64,000 bases of DNA, from contig JADJBL010000002.1 in the NCBI GenBank assembly GCA_016703765.1, positions 283,525-347,524 on the forward strand, in the 5' to 3' direction. The notes below the pieces were generated by a model, which did no database searches, had not been told where the DNA came from, and was given only the letters and a program-made list of their open reading frames with translations. The first letter of the stretch is position 1. Each line of letters begins with the position of its first letter. This document shows positions 40,389 to 49,323 of this stretch, piece by piece. Source of the stretch: Saprospirales bacterium. Its GTDB lineage: Bacteria > Bacteroidota > Bacteroidia > Chitinophagales > Saprospiraceae. The position numbers and the translations under genes are program-made.

Positions 40389-42779
40389 CTAATTTCTCAG
40401 CGGCTTCCCGTTTTGGAGGATGTATTGCATCCGTTCGAGCGACTTGGGCTCGCCGCAGAGGCTCAAAAAAGCTTCCCGCTCGAGGTCGAGGAGATACTGC
40501 TCGGAGACTTGCTGGGGAGCGGTGAGGTCGCCGCCGCAGAGGACCCAGGCCACCTTTTTGGCGATCTTGATATCGTGCTCTGTAGCATACCGACCGAGGT
40601 ATAGCTCGTTGGCTGCGATGTAAAGGGCGCCGAGGCCTCCGCGTCCCAGCACCTGGATATCCTCCCGCTGGATGGGTTGGGTGTAACCCAGGGCTAATTC
40701 CAGCACTTTCTCTTTTGCCCTCGCGATATTGCGGGGGGTATTTATTTCCACCATGTCCTTTTTAGGCTGCAAGTATCCGTATTTGAAGGCTTCGTAGGCT
40801 GAAGTGGAAACCTGGGCAGTGGCGATGACCCTGAATTTTTCCACCAGGGATGGAATCTGCACGTCGCCGTCGAAGAAGGAGTCGGAGAGCCGGAGCGCGA
40901 ACCCCTTGGTGCCGCCGCCCCCGGGGATGCTCCCGGAGCCCACTTCCACCAAACCGATATAGGATTCTGCTGCGCAGACGGCCGCATCGCAGTGCATCAC
41001 CATTTCGCAACCGCCTCCGAATACGTAACCCTGGGTGGCGGCGACCACCGGGACGGAGGAGTAGCGGCAGCGCATGACCGTTTGCTGGAAGAGGTTGACC
41101 GCCATATTCAATTCGTCGTATTCCTGCTGATAGGCCATCATGGCCACCATCATCAGGTTGGCGCCCACGGTGAAATTGGGTGCGTTGTTGCCGATCACGA
41201 GGCCCTTCCACTGGCCTTCTTCCGCGATCTTGATGGCATCCTGGATACCCTGGAGGATGCCTTCGCCGATGGCGTTCATTTTGCTCGTGAACTCCAGGCA
41301 AAGCACCCCATCGCCGATATCGTGGAGGGTGGTTTCGCTCGTCGTATGCACGGGCGTCTGATCGCGGTAATTGTCGAGGAGGATAAAACCCTCGGCGCTC
41401 GAAACCGGGAGGTAACTGCCGGAGGGGATATCGTAAAAAAGCAGGCGGCCTTTTTCCCTTTTGTAAAAGGATCTGTGCCCCTTGCTCAGCATGTCTTTAA
41501 CCCAGGGAGCCACGGCATCGCCTTGCGCTTCGGCCCCTTCGACGCCCTTTTGCACTCCGATGATATCCCAGTATTCGAAGGGGCCGAAGTCCCAGGCAAA
41601 GCCCGCGCGAAGGGCGTCGTCGATTCGAAACAGCTCCGCGCTGATCTCCGGGATGCGGTTGGAGGCGTAGGAGAAGAGGCTCAGGAAGGAGCGTCGCACA
41701 AATTCGCCGCCTTTGTCCTCGGCCTGAAACAGGGCCTTGATCCGTTTGCGGGGATCGTCGATCTGCTTGGCAAGGTCGAGGCTTGGCAGTTTGACCCGCT
41801 GAGAGGGGCCGTATTCCAGGGTGGCCAGATCGAAGGCCTGGATGATGTTTTTACCCTGCTCGTCTTTTTGGTCGGTTTTTTTGTAAAATCCCTGCCCGGT
41901 TTTATTTCCGTAGAATTTCTTTTCCACCAGGTGCATGAGGTAGCCCGGCAGCGAAAGTTGTTGTATGGCCGCATCGGAAGGGCAGTTGGCTTTGACGTCC
42001 TGGATGACTTTTACTGCGGTATCGAGCCCTACCAGGTCCACCAGGCGAAAGGTCCCCGTTTTGGGCCGGCCGATGGCCGGTCCTGTAAGGCGGTCGACCG
42101 CTTCGATGCCCAACCCGAGTTGGGGCGCTAATTCGAGCGCGTTGCCGAGGGCGAACAGGCCGATCCGGTTGGCGATGAAGGCCGGGGTATCCTTGCAAAG
42201 GACAGTTTGTTTTCCGAGGTGACGGCTGCCGTAATCCATGAAAAAGGCGGTGACTTCCGGATCGGTGGCCGCAGTGGGGATGACTTCGAGCAGGCGGAGA
42301 TAGCGGGGCGGGTTGAAAAAATGGGTGCCGCAGAAATGGCGGCGGAAGTCCTCGCTCCGGCCTTCTGCCATCATCCCGATGGGGATTCCGGAGGTATTGG
42401 AGGAGATGAGTGTACCGGGTTTGCGGTGTCGCTCCACCTTTTCGAACAATTGTTTTTTGATATCCAGGCGTTCGATCACCGCTTCGAGTATCCAGTCGCA
42501 TCCGGCGAGTTTCGGGAGATCGTCTTCCAGGTTGCCCACGGTAATGCGCCGGGCAAAGTCCAGGTCGTACAGTGAGGCCGGTTTGGCCTTGATGGCGTTT
42601 TCGAGGCCTTTTTGGGCAATGGAGTTGCGAAGCAGCGGGTTTTTTGCCTGGGCTTCGGGCATATCCGGGGGCAGGATGTCGAGCAGGAGCACTTCCAGTC
42701 CTGTATTTGCAAAATGGCAGGCCAGCCCGGCCCCCATCAGGCCGGAGCCCAGCACGGCGACTTTATTTATTCTTCTCAT
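40389..42779 (-). CDS. 3-hydroxyacyl-CoA dehydrogenase / enoyl-CoA hydratase fusion
   Basis: A 796-residue bifunctional beta-oxidation enzyme. The N-terminal NAD-binding domain starts with VAVLGSGLMGAGLACHFANTG and continues through HFFNPPRYLRLLEVIPT and FIANRIGLFALGNALEL, typical of hydroxyacyl-CoA dehydrogenase. The C-terminal third is a crotonase domain (KGLVIGNNAPNFTVGANL, ATQGYVFGGGCEMVMHCD, YIGLVEVGSGSIPGGGGTKG). This dehydrogenase-first order is the reverse of E. coli FadB and is the form usual in Bacteroidota and Gram-positive FadN-like enzymes. It is intact, with fadA just downstream. The start at 42779 opens directly into the dinucleotide-binding motif. Confidence 0.93.
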   Translation of the reverse strand: MRRINKVAVLGSGLMGAGLACHFANTGLEVLLLDILPPDMPEAQAKNPLLRNSIAQKGLENAIKAKPASLYDLDFARRITVGNLEDDLPKLAGCDWILEAVIERLDIKKQLFEKVERHRKPGTLISSNTSGIPIGMMAEGRSEDFRRHFCGTHFFNPPRYLRLLEVIPTAATDPEVTAFFMDYGSRHLGKQTVLCKDTPAFIANRIGLFALGNALELAPQLGLGIEAVDRLTGPAIGRPKTGTFRLVDLVGLDTAVKVIQDVKANCPSDAAIQQLSLPGYLMHLVEKKFYGNKTGQGFYKKTDQKDEQGKNIIQAFDLATLEYGPSQRVKLPSLDLAKQIDDPRKRIKALFQAEDKGGEFVRRSFLSLFSYASNRIPEISAELFRIDDALRAGFAWDFGPFEYWDIIGVQKGVEGAEAQGDAVAPWVKDMLSKGHRSFYKREKGRLLFYDIPSGSYLPVSSAEGFILLDNYRDQTPVHTTSETTLHDIGDGVLCLEFTSKMNAIGEGILQGIQDAIKIAEEGQWKGLVIGNNAPNFTVGANLMMVAMMAYQQEYDELNMAVNLFQQTVMRCRYSSVPVVAATQGYVFGGGCEMVMHCDAAVCAAESYIGLVEVGSGSIPGGGGTKGFALRLSDSFFDGDVQIPSLVEKFRVIATAQVSTSAYEAFKYGYLQPKKDMVEINTPRNIARAKEKVLELALGYTQPIQREDIQVLGRGGLGALYIAANELYLGRYATEHDIKIAKKVAWVLCGGDLTAPQQVSEQYLLDLEREAFLSLCGEPKSLERMQYILQNGKPLRN

Positions 42780-42838
42780 GATGATCGGATAAAGATTTCA
42801 GGCAAGTTTAGCGAAAATTCGCTGGAATGGCAATTTAA

Positions 42839-42905
42839 GGTTTAGAAAAGTTTAGAAAGTTTATGAGGTTTATAAAGTTTATTTTTTTTCATAAACCTCA
42901 TAAAC
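42839..42905. repeat. Nine-base TTTAGAAAG/TTTATGAGG repeats with hairpin
   Basis: Short imperfect direct repeats (TTTAGAAAG, TTTATGAGG, TTTATAAAG) are followed by their complement. The arms 42859-42873 and 42891-42905 pair over 15 bp. Unlike the related array at 39071, this one lies between divergent genes (fadB-like and exbB), so a terminator role for both is not possible. Confidence 0.65.
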
Positions 42906-43051
42906 CCAATAATAAACCAATATTCCGCCCGAAAATGGCGTTACCTACCCTTGTTCCGCGAACTTTTTCTATTTTAGCTGCCTATTAGCAGGATAGGCTG
43001 TGAAAACCGCAGCTTGAGAAACATTTACACCCACAAAACAAAAGATAAACC

Positions 43052-43738
43052 ATGTTCACAGATTTTCTTTTCCTGTTCCAGAATGCCGAGATTGAAACCC
43101 AGGTGAAAAGCCAAAGTTTTCTGGACATCATTATCCAGAGCGGCCCGGTTGGTATTGCGATCGTATTGATCGAGATCCTGATGTCCTTCATTGCATTGTA
43201 TATTTTTGTGGAACGTTATCTGAATATCAAGCGGGCCGGCCGGATCGACGAGAGTTTTATCCATAACATCCGGGCAAACGTCGGTTCGGGAAATATTCAG
43301 GCGGCGAAGGCGCTTTGCCTTTCGACCGATTCCCCGGTAGCGCGGATGGTGGAGAAAGGCTTGATGCGGATTGGCAAATCCCTCCGCGACATCGACGCGG
43401 CCATTGAGAACGTCGGAAACCTGGAGGTGACCAAGCTGGAGAAAAACCTTTCCACGCTGGCCAGTATCTCGGGGGCAGCTCCTATGATCGGATTCTTCGG
43501 AACGGTTACGGGTATGATCCAGGCGTTTTACAACATGTCCACCCAGCAAAACGTAACCCCCGATCTGCTCGCCGGTGGTATCTACCAGGCTCTGTTGACG
43601 ACAGCTTTCGGGCTCTTCGTGGGTATCTTTGCCTTGATCGGCTACAACCTCCTCGTCGCAAACGTGGAAAAAGTGGTGTTCAAAATGGAGCGCACCTCTA
43701 TGGAGTTTATGGATCTATTGCAAGAACAGGCTGTATAA
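43052..43738 (+). CDS. exbB: ExbB/TolQ-family proton channel subunit
   Basis: A 228-residue inner-membrane protein that, with ExbD, uses the proton gradient to energise TonB. Three membrane segments are seen: near residues 30-53 (IAIVLIEILMSFIALYIFV), near 150-170 (APMIGFFGTVTGMIQAF, the family signature) and near 185-207 (LTTAFGLFVGIFALIGYNLL). It is the first gene of exbB-exbD-exbD-tonB, spaced 18 bases from the next start. This cluster would power the TonB receptor at 23.9 kb and any others in the genome. Confidence 0.94.
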   Translation: MFTDFLFLFQNAEIETQVKSQSFLDIIIQSGPVGIAIVLIEILMSFIALYIFVERYLNIKRAGRIDESFIHNIRANVGSGNIQAAKALCLSTDSPVARMVEKGLMRIGKSLRDIDAAIENVGNLEVTKLEKNLSTLASISGAAPMIGFFGTVTGMIQAFYNMSTQQNVTPDLLAGGIYQALLTTAFGLFVGIFALIGYNLLVANVEKVVFKMERTSMEFMDLLQEQAV

Positions 43739-43756
43739 AGCCCCAAACCGCGCATC

Positions 43757-44159
43757 ATGGGATTGAAGAAACGAAATAAGGCCAGCGCCGAATTCAGCAT
43801 GTCTTCCTGACGGACATCATATTTCTCTTGCTGATCTTTTTTATGCTCACGGCCAACTTCGTCAAGGTCCAGCCTTTTGAATTGCCCGAGTCGGACTCCA
43901 AGACGGTCGCTCCGATTTCCGCTATTGTAGCGATTACAAAGGACGGGCAGTTCGAACTGAACAGCATACCGATCACGGTTGGGAACCTGGAACGGGCATT
44001 GAGGGAGGAGCTCAGCGGCATGGAAGGCCAAAAGGACGTCACCGTCACGATTGTGGCCGAAAAAGGACTCCGTTCAAAGACGTTACTACGGTCATGCAAA
44101 TCGCAGGCCGTATGAAAATCAAGGCCATTTTGGCCACCCAGCCCAAAAAAAGCTCCTGA
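43757..44159 (+). CDS. exbD: ExbD/TolR-family protein, first copy (two frameshifts)
   Basis: About 134 residues when repaired. The N terminus KKRNKASAEFSMSS, membrane helix DIIFLLLIFFMLTANFV and periplasmic domain (FELNSIPITVGNLERALREEL) are standard ExbD. Two single-base losses break it. One is near 43810, where SMSS should run into MTDIIFLL but a base of the ATG is missing. The other is near 44066, after AEKG, where the frame carrying FKDVTTVMQIAGRMKIKAIL begins. The true stop is TGA 44157-44159. The second, intact ExbD starts 6 bases later. Two base-calling errors are more likely than a decayed gene in so conserved an operon. Confidence 0.85.
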
Positions 44160-44165
44160 TCGATT

Positions 44166-44567
44166 ATGGCACTAAAAAAACGCACCAAGGCAAGCGCCCT
44201 TTTTAACATGTCGTCCATGACCGACATTATTTTCCTTCTACTCATTTTCTTCATGCTGACCTCCGGCCTTGTGGCGCCAAATGCCCTCAACTTGAAAATG
44301 CCCGGTTCCTCCAGCACTGCGCTTCCCTCCACCGACCGTTTGGATGACGTGACGGTAGATCCCCAAGGCCTTTATTTTCTAAACGGCCGTCGAGCTACCC
44401 TGTTCGAACTGGAAACGAACCTGGGAGCCAAGGCCTTGCAAAGCGCCAAGCAGACCCAGATGATCCTTTCCCCCGATCCGCAAGCTCCTACGGAGGCCGT
44501 AGTCGCCGTAATGGATATCGCCTTGCGGTACGACATCGAAGCGATCCTTGCTGCAGAAGCGGAGTGA
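44166..44567 (+). CDS. exbD: ExbD/TolR-family protein, second copy
   Basis: A 133-residue inner-membrane protein with one helix (SSMTDIIFLLLIFFMLTSGLV, including the conserved aspartate D in MTDIIF that takes part in proton transfer) and a periplasmic domain ending in YDIEAILAAEAE. Two ExbD paralogues next to one ExbB is the normal arrangement in Bacteroidota. Seven bases separate it from the first copy, so translation is likely coupled. Confidence 0.93.
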   Translation: MALKKRTKASALFNMSSMTDIIFLLLIFFMLTSGLVAPNALNLKMPGSSSTALPSTDRLDDVTVDPQGLYFLNGRRATLFELETNLGAKALQSAKQTQMILSPDPQAPTEAVVAVMDIALRYDIEAILAAEAE

Positions 44568-44653
44568 TTTGTGTTAACTAAATCAAAATCCTGCCCTTGC
44601 GCGAATATTTTTTAAAACATCCACGTTATCAGGATTGGTCAAAATAAAGAGTT

Positions 44654-45546
44654 ATGGATTACCTGTTAAACCGCAAAGAAGAGCAAAATAGAAAAAAAGG
44701 CATGATCTCCAGCGTGATCATCCACACCTTTTTAATGGCTCTGTTGATCATCCCCTTGTTGACCTACCCCGATCCGCCTCCGGGCCAGGAGGGCATTCTG
44801 GTAAACCTCGGCGGCGACTTCGGCAAGGGCGAGGAAAACGCTCCCGAGGGCGAGCCGGATGTCGCAGTGGAGGAAACTAAAGATCCCGAACCCGAGCCCG
44901 AACCGGAGCCCGAGCCCGAACCGGTTAAAGAACCCGTCAAAGAGCCCACGAAGGTCAAACCGAAACCCACCCCCACCAAGGAGGTGGTCACGACGGAGGA
45001 CCCGGAAGCCATCGCGCTGAAAAAGAAAAAAGAAGCGGACGCCAAAGCCAGAAGAAGCCAAAGGCGGACGCCGATGCCAAAGCAAAGGCCAAAGCCGATG
45101 CGGATGCCAAAGCCAAAGCCGATGCGGATGCTAAAGCCAAGGCGCTCAAAGACAAACTCGGCGGCGCTTTCGGCGGCGATACCGGCGACGGAAAAGGCGA
45201 TACCAACAACGGTGGGAACGAAAGCAACGAAGATGGGGACCCCAACGCGAAAAACCTCGAAGGCCTCAACCCAGGTAAGGGCCAGGTTGATAAAGGGCTT
45301 TCCGACCGGGGCGTACTAGCCGCCCCCCGCCTGACCGATACCTCCCAAAAGACCGGCAAGGTGCGCATCAAAGTCTGTCTCGACGGCGACGGCAATGTCG
45401 CTACCGCCGAATACACACTCTCGGGCTCCACGAGCTCCGACAGCCAGCTAAAAGAGATGGCCATCCGCAACGCCCGCACCTGGAAATTCAAGAAAGGAGA
45501 AGACGGTCAATGCGGCTTTATTACCTACGAGTTTAAGGTGCAGTAA
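44654..45546 (+). CDS. tonB: TonB energy transducer (one frameshift)
   Basis: Couples the ExbB/ExbD motor to outer-membrane receptors. One N-terminal helix (SVIIHTFLMALLIIPLL, about residues 20-36) is followed by a periplasm-spanning linker: an EPEPEPEP tract, KEPVKEP, then a lysine/alanine/aspartate repeat of the KADADAKAK type. The globular C-terminal domain (KVRIKVCLDGDGNVATAEYT ... AIRNARTWKFKKG ... GFITYEFKV) is TonB. The frame breaks by -1 at about 45050-45064, inside the repetitive AAG/GCC tract. Past it the linker and C-terminal domain read on to the stop at 45544-45546. Confidence 0.88.
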
Positions 45547-45624
45547 CCGCACCCCGCCATAAGTAAAGAGGGGGCCTGTCGTTCAGCGGGAGCCTGCTCA
45601 CAGGCCGCAGGCCGCTGTAAAAAA

Positions 45625-45655
45625 AGACCCGCCCGGGGGGTAAAAGGGCGAGTCT
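45625..45655. terminator. Terminator between convergent tonB and the small secreted gene
   Basis: AGACCCGCCC (45625-45634) pairs with GGGCGAGTCT (45646-45655) with one mismatch. On the minus strand the stem is followed by seven T, so it best fits termination of the 45704-46138 gene. Confidence 0.7.
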
Positions 45656-45703
45656 GCGTTTCCAAAATATTAGGAAAATGGGGGTTTGTGCTATATCAGG
45701 GGA

Positions 45704-46138
45704 TTAATACCCGGCTTTTCTTTTGGCCGGCAGCGCGCTTGCTTGGGATTTGTTAACCTCCTCCCATTCGATCAGGATACCGTCCGTATTCAAAATCACT
45801 TTGCCGGGGTTATGTATTTCGCCATAGACGATCAGCGTGGCCTGATTGCCTATTTCCAAAGAAGCGTTGGAGGTCAGGTCGAGCGAGTAGATCTCCAGCA
45901 CTCCCGAATAAATGACGGGGTAGGACCTCGAACCGGTCGACACATCGGGGATTACCACGCTGGAAAATTCGTTGGGCACTTTGTAGGCGCTCCAGTTTTT
46001 GGGGCAATTCCATTCGCGCTCCAAACCGGGGGCCCCGCCGATCCAAAAATTGAGAGTCTGGGAAAAAACAGGAAGGGAAAGAGAAAGAACTAAAAGAGAA
46101 GAAAACAGGCCGGAAACAACGAGTGACTGGGCTTTCAT
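45704..46138 (-). CDS. Secreted beta-rich protein of unknown function
   Basis: A 144-residue protein with a signal peptide (about 1-26). The mature part has the pattern FWIGGAPGLEREWNCPKNWSAYKVPNEFSSVVIPD ... YSLDLTSNASLEIGNQATLIVYGEI, which resembles the short parallel-beta modules (W....W..NW....P....V.IP) common at the start of large T9SS-exported proteins. Here it stands alone, with no C-terminal sorting domain; the end (ALPAKRKAGY) is basic. Function unknown. Confidence 0.65.
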   Translation of the reverse strand: MKAQSLVVSGLFSSLLVLSLSLPVFSQTLNFWIGGAPGLEREWNCPKNWSAYKVPNEFSSVVIPDVSTGSRSYPVIYSGVLEIYSLDLTSNASLEIGNQATLIVYGEIHNPGKVILNTDGILIEWEEVNKSQASALPAKRKAGY

Positions 46139-46479
46139 GGTTTGAGTTTTTAATTAGATTATCAAGGGGGTATTCTTATATTCATGCTCTTGATTTTTGA
46201 TGATTACTTAAGTGGTAGGACAAATATGCCGGCAAAACCCCCGAAGGAAGAGTTTGTTCGACGAAAATCGGCCAAAATCGGCCCAAGTAGCTTAAAAGTT
46301 TGTTTTTTAGTTAAAATATAAAATAATAACAAAGCAATTAAGAAAAAGTTAATGCATTATTTTAAGAAAATGTTAACATATAGATTTTTTATTCTACGGC
46401 CGAAGGCCGTAGAAGGGCTTATTCAGGAAGTCTGAGCGGCCCTCGGCCGCTCAGACTTCCTGAAATAATTTTTTTAAGC
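46139..46479. other. AT-rich divergent region with paired perfect hairpins
   Basis: This 341-base gap separates divergent genes. Its middle (46290-46390) is strongly AT-rich with AAAATGTTAACAT-type sequence. Two perfect hairpins (46392-46464, listed separately) sit just before the aldo/keto reductase start. I see no open frame or clear promoter box. Confidence 0.5.
46392..46464. repeat. Doublet of perfect hairpins with GGCC-NNN-GGCC tips
   Basis: Hairpin 1: 46392-46401 with 46405-46414, loop GAA, 10 bp. Hairpin 2: 46422-46441 with 46445-46464, loop CTC, 20 bp, all perfectly paired. A run of seven T follows hairpin 2, giving the form of an intrinsic terminator, yet it ends only 16 bases before the downstream ATG and no gene on this strand lies before it. 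Confidence 0.75.
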
Positions 46480-47502
46480 ATGAAAATAAACGACAAATAC
46501 GATCCCGGCCACTACCATGCCAGGGAGGGCCGCTACGCCGACATGGTCTACCGCCGTTGCGGCCGGTCGGGCCTCCGGCTTCCGGCCATTTCGCTGGGGC
46601 TCTGGCACAATTTCGGACATACCGACGACCTGGAGACGGCCCGGCAGATCCTCCGCGCCAGCTTCGACCATGGAGTTACCCACTTCGACCTGGCGAATAA
46701 CTACGGGCCGCCATATGGAGCGGCGGAAGAAAATTTCGGGAGGCTTTTCCGCCAGGATTGGGCGCCGTATCGCGACGAGCTGATCCTCTCCACCAAAGCC
46801 GGCTGGGATATGTGGCCCGGCCCCTACGGAAATTACGGCTCCCGTAAATACCTGATCGCCAGCATCGACCAAAGCCTGCGCCGCATGGGACTGGATTACG
46901 TGGATATTTTCTACCACCATCGACCCGATCCGGAAACCCCTCTGGAAGAAACCATGGGCGCCCTGGACCAGCTCGTCCGCCAAGGCAAGGCACTGTATGT
47001 AGGTATTTCCCAATACAAGCCGCAGGAAACCGCACGTGCAGCCGCCATTTTGCGCGAGATGGGCACGCCTTTGCTGATCCACCAGCCCCGATACAGCATG
47101 CTCGACCGCTGGGTAGAAGAGGGCCTGCTCGACACCCTAGAGAAAGAAGGGGTGGGCGCTATCGCCTTCTCTCCGCTGGAGCAAGGCCTTTTGACCGACA
47201 GGTATTTGCACGGTTTTCCGGAAGACTCGCGCGCCGTGCGGGACGGGCGCTACCTGAAAAAGGACCGGATCACGGACGAAAAACTCGCCATGATCCGCCG
47301 ACTGAACGAGATCGCGGGCCAGAGGGGGCAGTCTTTGGCCCAGATGGCTATCGCCTGGCTCCTGAAAGACAAGCGCGTTACTTCGGTGCTGGTCGGCGCC
47401 AGCAGCGTACAGCAGATGAATGACAATATCGGGGCTTTGAAGAACCTCGAGTTTTCGGAAGGGGATTTGGAGGGGATTGAGGAGGGGATCAAGGGTAAAT
47501 AA
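46480..47502 (+). CDS. Aldo/keto reductase, YghZ (L-glyceraldehyde-3-phosphate reductase) type
   Basis: A 340-residue NADPH-dependent reductase. The N-terminal extension MVYRRCGRSGLRLPAISLGLWHNFG and motifs THFDLANNYGPPYGAAEENF (catalytic aspartate and tyrosine), LILSTKAGWDMWPGPYG (catalytic lysine) and VDIFYHHRPDPETPLEETM (catalytic histidine) match the YghZ/Gpr subgroup, whose known members reduce L-glyceraldehyde 3-phosphate or methylglyoxal. The nucleotide-binding end SVLVGASSVQQMNDNIGAL is also present. The true substrate is unproven. A strong hairpin doublet precedes it. Confidence 0.92.
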   Translation: MKINDKYDPGHYHAREGRYADMVYRRCGRSGLRLPAISLGLWHNFGHTDDLETARQILRASFDHGVTHFDLANNYGPPYGAAEENFGRLFRQDWAPYRDELILSTKAGWDMWPGPYGNYGSRKYLIASIDQSLRRMGLDYVDIFYHHRPDPETPLEETMGALDQLVRQGKALYVGISQYKPQETARAAAILREMGTPLLIHQPRYSMLDRWVEEGLLDTLEKEGVGAIAFSPLEQGLLTDRYLHGFPEDSRAVRDGRYLKKDRITDEKLAMIRRLNEIAGQRGQSLAQMAIAWLLKDKRVTSVLVGASSVQQMNDNIGALKNLEFSEGDLEGIEEGIKGK

Positions 47503-47590
47503 AATTACCAATTTGCCTATTTACAATCCCTTATGAAATGAGTAAATTTGTCGACAGCTGCCTAACCTTAATTCAAAAAAAAATACGCCA

Positions 47591-49323
47591 ATGAAAAACC
47601 TGACCATTTTATTCCTCATTTCTTTTTTTTCATTACAGCTTTCCGGTCAGGGTTTTGAATGGGCAAAAGCAATCGAGGTCATCGACAACAGCCTGGCCGC
47701 GGGTGTTTCCACGCCGACCGACGTAGAAGCTGACGCCTCTGGAAATATATACATGGCCGGCATGTTTAGCGGGGTTGTCGACTTCGGGGGAGGGGAGGTC
47801 ACCTCTTCCGGCGATTTCATCCCTACATTGGACGGGTACATCTGCAAATTCAGCCCGTCCGGCGAGTTCATCTGGCTGGAGGTCCTTCCCTCCTTCCTGG
47901 GAGGGGTAGACGACATCGAATTGGACGAGGAAGGCAATATCTACCTTTTGGCGAATTTCAACGAGGAAATCACCGTTGCAGGCCAACAGGTGGTTGCCGG
48001 GGTGAACGACCATGGGTTTATCATAGCCAAACTGAATGCAGACAGAGAACTGCAATGGGTTTCTTCGGTGCTTCAAATCAACACGTTCGATGTGGTAAGA
48101 GGCAGTTCCATCGAGTTGAACTCCAACGAGGACCTGGTCGTAGCCGGCAATTTCGACGCGGAAGTGAACATCGGAGGGACCATCCTGGAGGCAGTCAACC
48201 CAGGCGACGGGAACCATTTTCTTGCTGTTCTGGGTCAAGCAGACGGCGATTGGAATTGGGTTAAACGAACTTCCAATTTGGTGCCAATAAGCGCTATCCT
48301 CGACGTGGCCACCGATGCAGAGGGGAATATTTACGCAACCGGCGCAACCATCGGCGTATCCGATTTCGGAGGTATCACGGTGACGTCCATTGATAAGCAG
48401 GTGTTTTTTTTGGCTAAATACGATGAATTGGGCGATCTGCAATGGGTGAATCATTCCCTTGGGAGCACCAGTACTTTCGACGACGAAGGGACGGCCGTGG
48501 AAACCGATCCCGCTTCCGGCGACGTATACGTAACCGGTACCTATGGTTCGACAGAATTTCATATTGGGGGAGTTATCCTTCAAGAGGAGGACCTCTGTTG
48601 CGGCGAGCTTTTTCTGGCGAGGTTCGATGGCTCCGGCGCCTTGGTGTGGGTAAAACAAAGCCATGGGGTAGCGGCAATGACAATACCACGGTCGATATGG
48701 CCCGGAGTTCAGACGGCGGAGCGTTGCTCACGGGCTATTACGGTGGCTCCAACGGAGGAGACGCTATTTTTGGAGAAGGCGCCAACGAGGTCACGCTGTC
48801 GGCAGGTCCTGCCAATAGCGTGTTCGTAGCCAAATACGAAAGCAATGGAGATTGCGACTGGGCAAAAGGCTTTCATGGAAACACAGCTACTGCAAACGCC
48901 AGGGCAACTACTGTGGCCGATGCAGGGGATGGGGGACCGGTTGTTGCGGGAAATTTCAGCGAAAACCTTATCATGGAATCCATTACGCTGAATTCTACGC
49001 CCACTATCTTAACCCCAAACATGTTTGTGGTGAAAATGAACGACGCCGTTTCCACGTTCGACAGACCTGCAAGCCATTCCTTGAATATCAGTCTGTCGCC
49101 CAATCCCAATGGAGGTTTGCTACTTGCAGCCTGGGAAAAACCTGCCGCCGCCGGCGCTTTTTTACAGGTTAGCGACCGGGCCGGCAAGATCCTGCATAGT
49201 ATGTCTGCAGAAGGGCTAACTTCGGCAACCCTGGATCTTTCAAACCTGGAGAATGGCATTTACTCCATTTGCCTCCTGGCAGGCGAATACAAAGCGGTTG
49301 AACGGTTTGTTTTAAGCAGGTAA
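47591..49323 (+). CDS. Secreted beta-propeller-like protein with T9SS sorting tail (one frameshift)
   Basis: About 577 residues after repair. Signal peptide 1-18. The body consists of repeated SBBP-like units with D..GNIY..G.F....DFGG....S and FLAKYD..GDLQWV, a pattern seen in secreted propeller proteins. The C terminus is a type A sorting domain (LNISLSPNPNGGLLL ... ENGIYSICLLAGEYKAVERFVL). The frame breaks by -1 at the G4 run 48665-48668, where one G is missing: KQSHG should continue GSGNDNTTVDMARSSDGGAL. The 3' end overlaps the convergent histidine-kinase gene by 12 bases. Function unknown. Confidence 0.85.
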
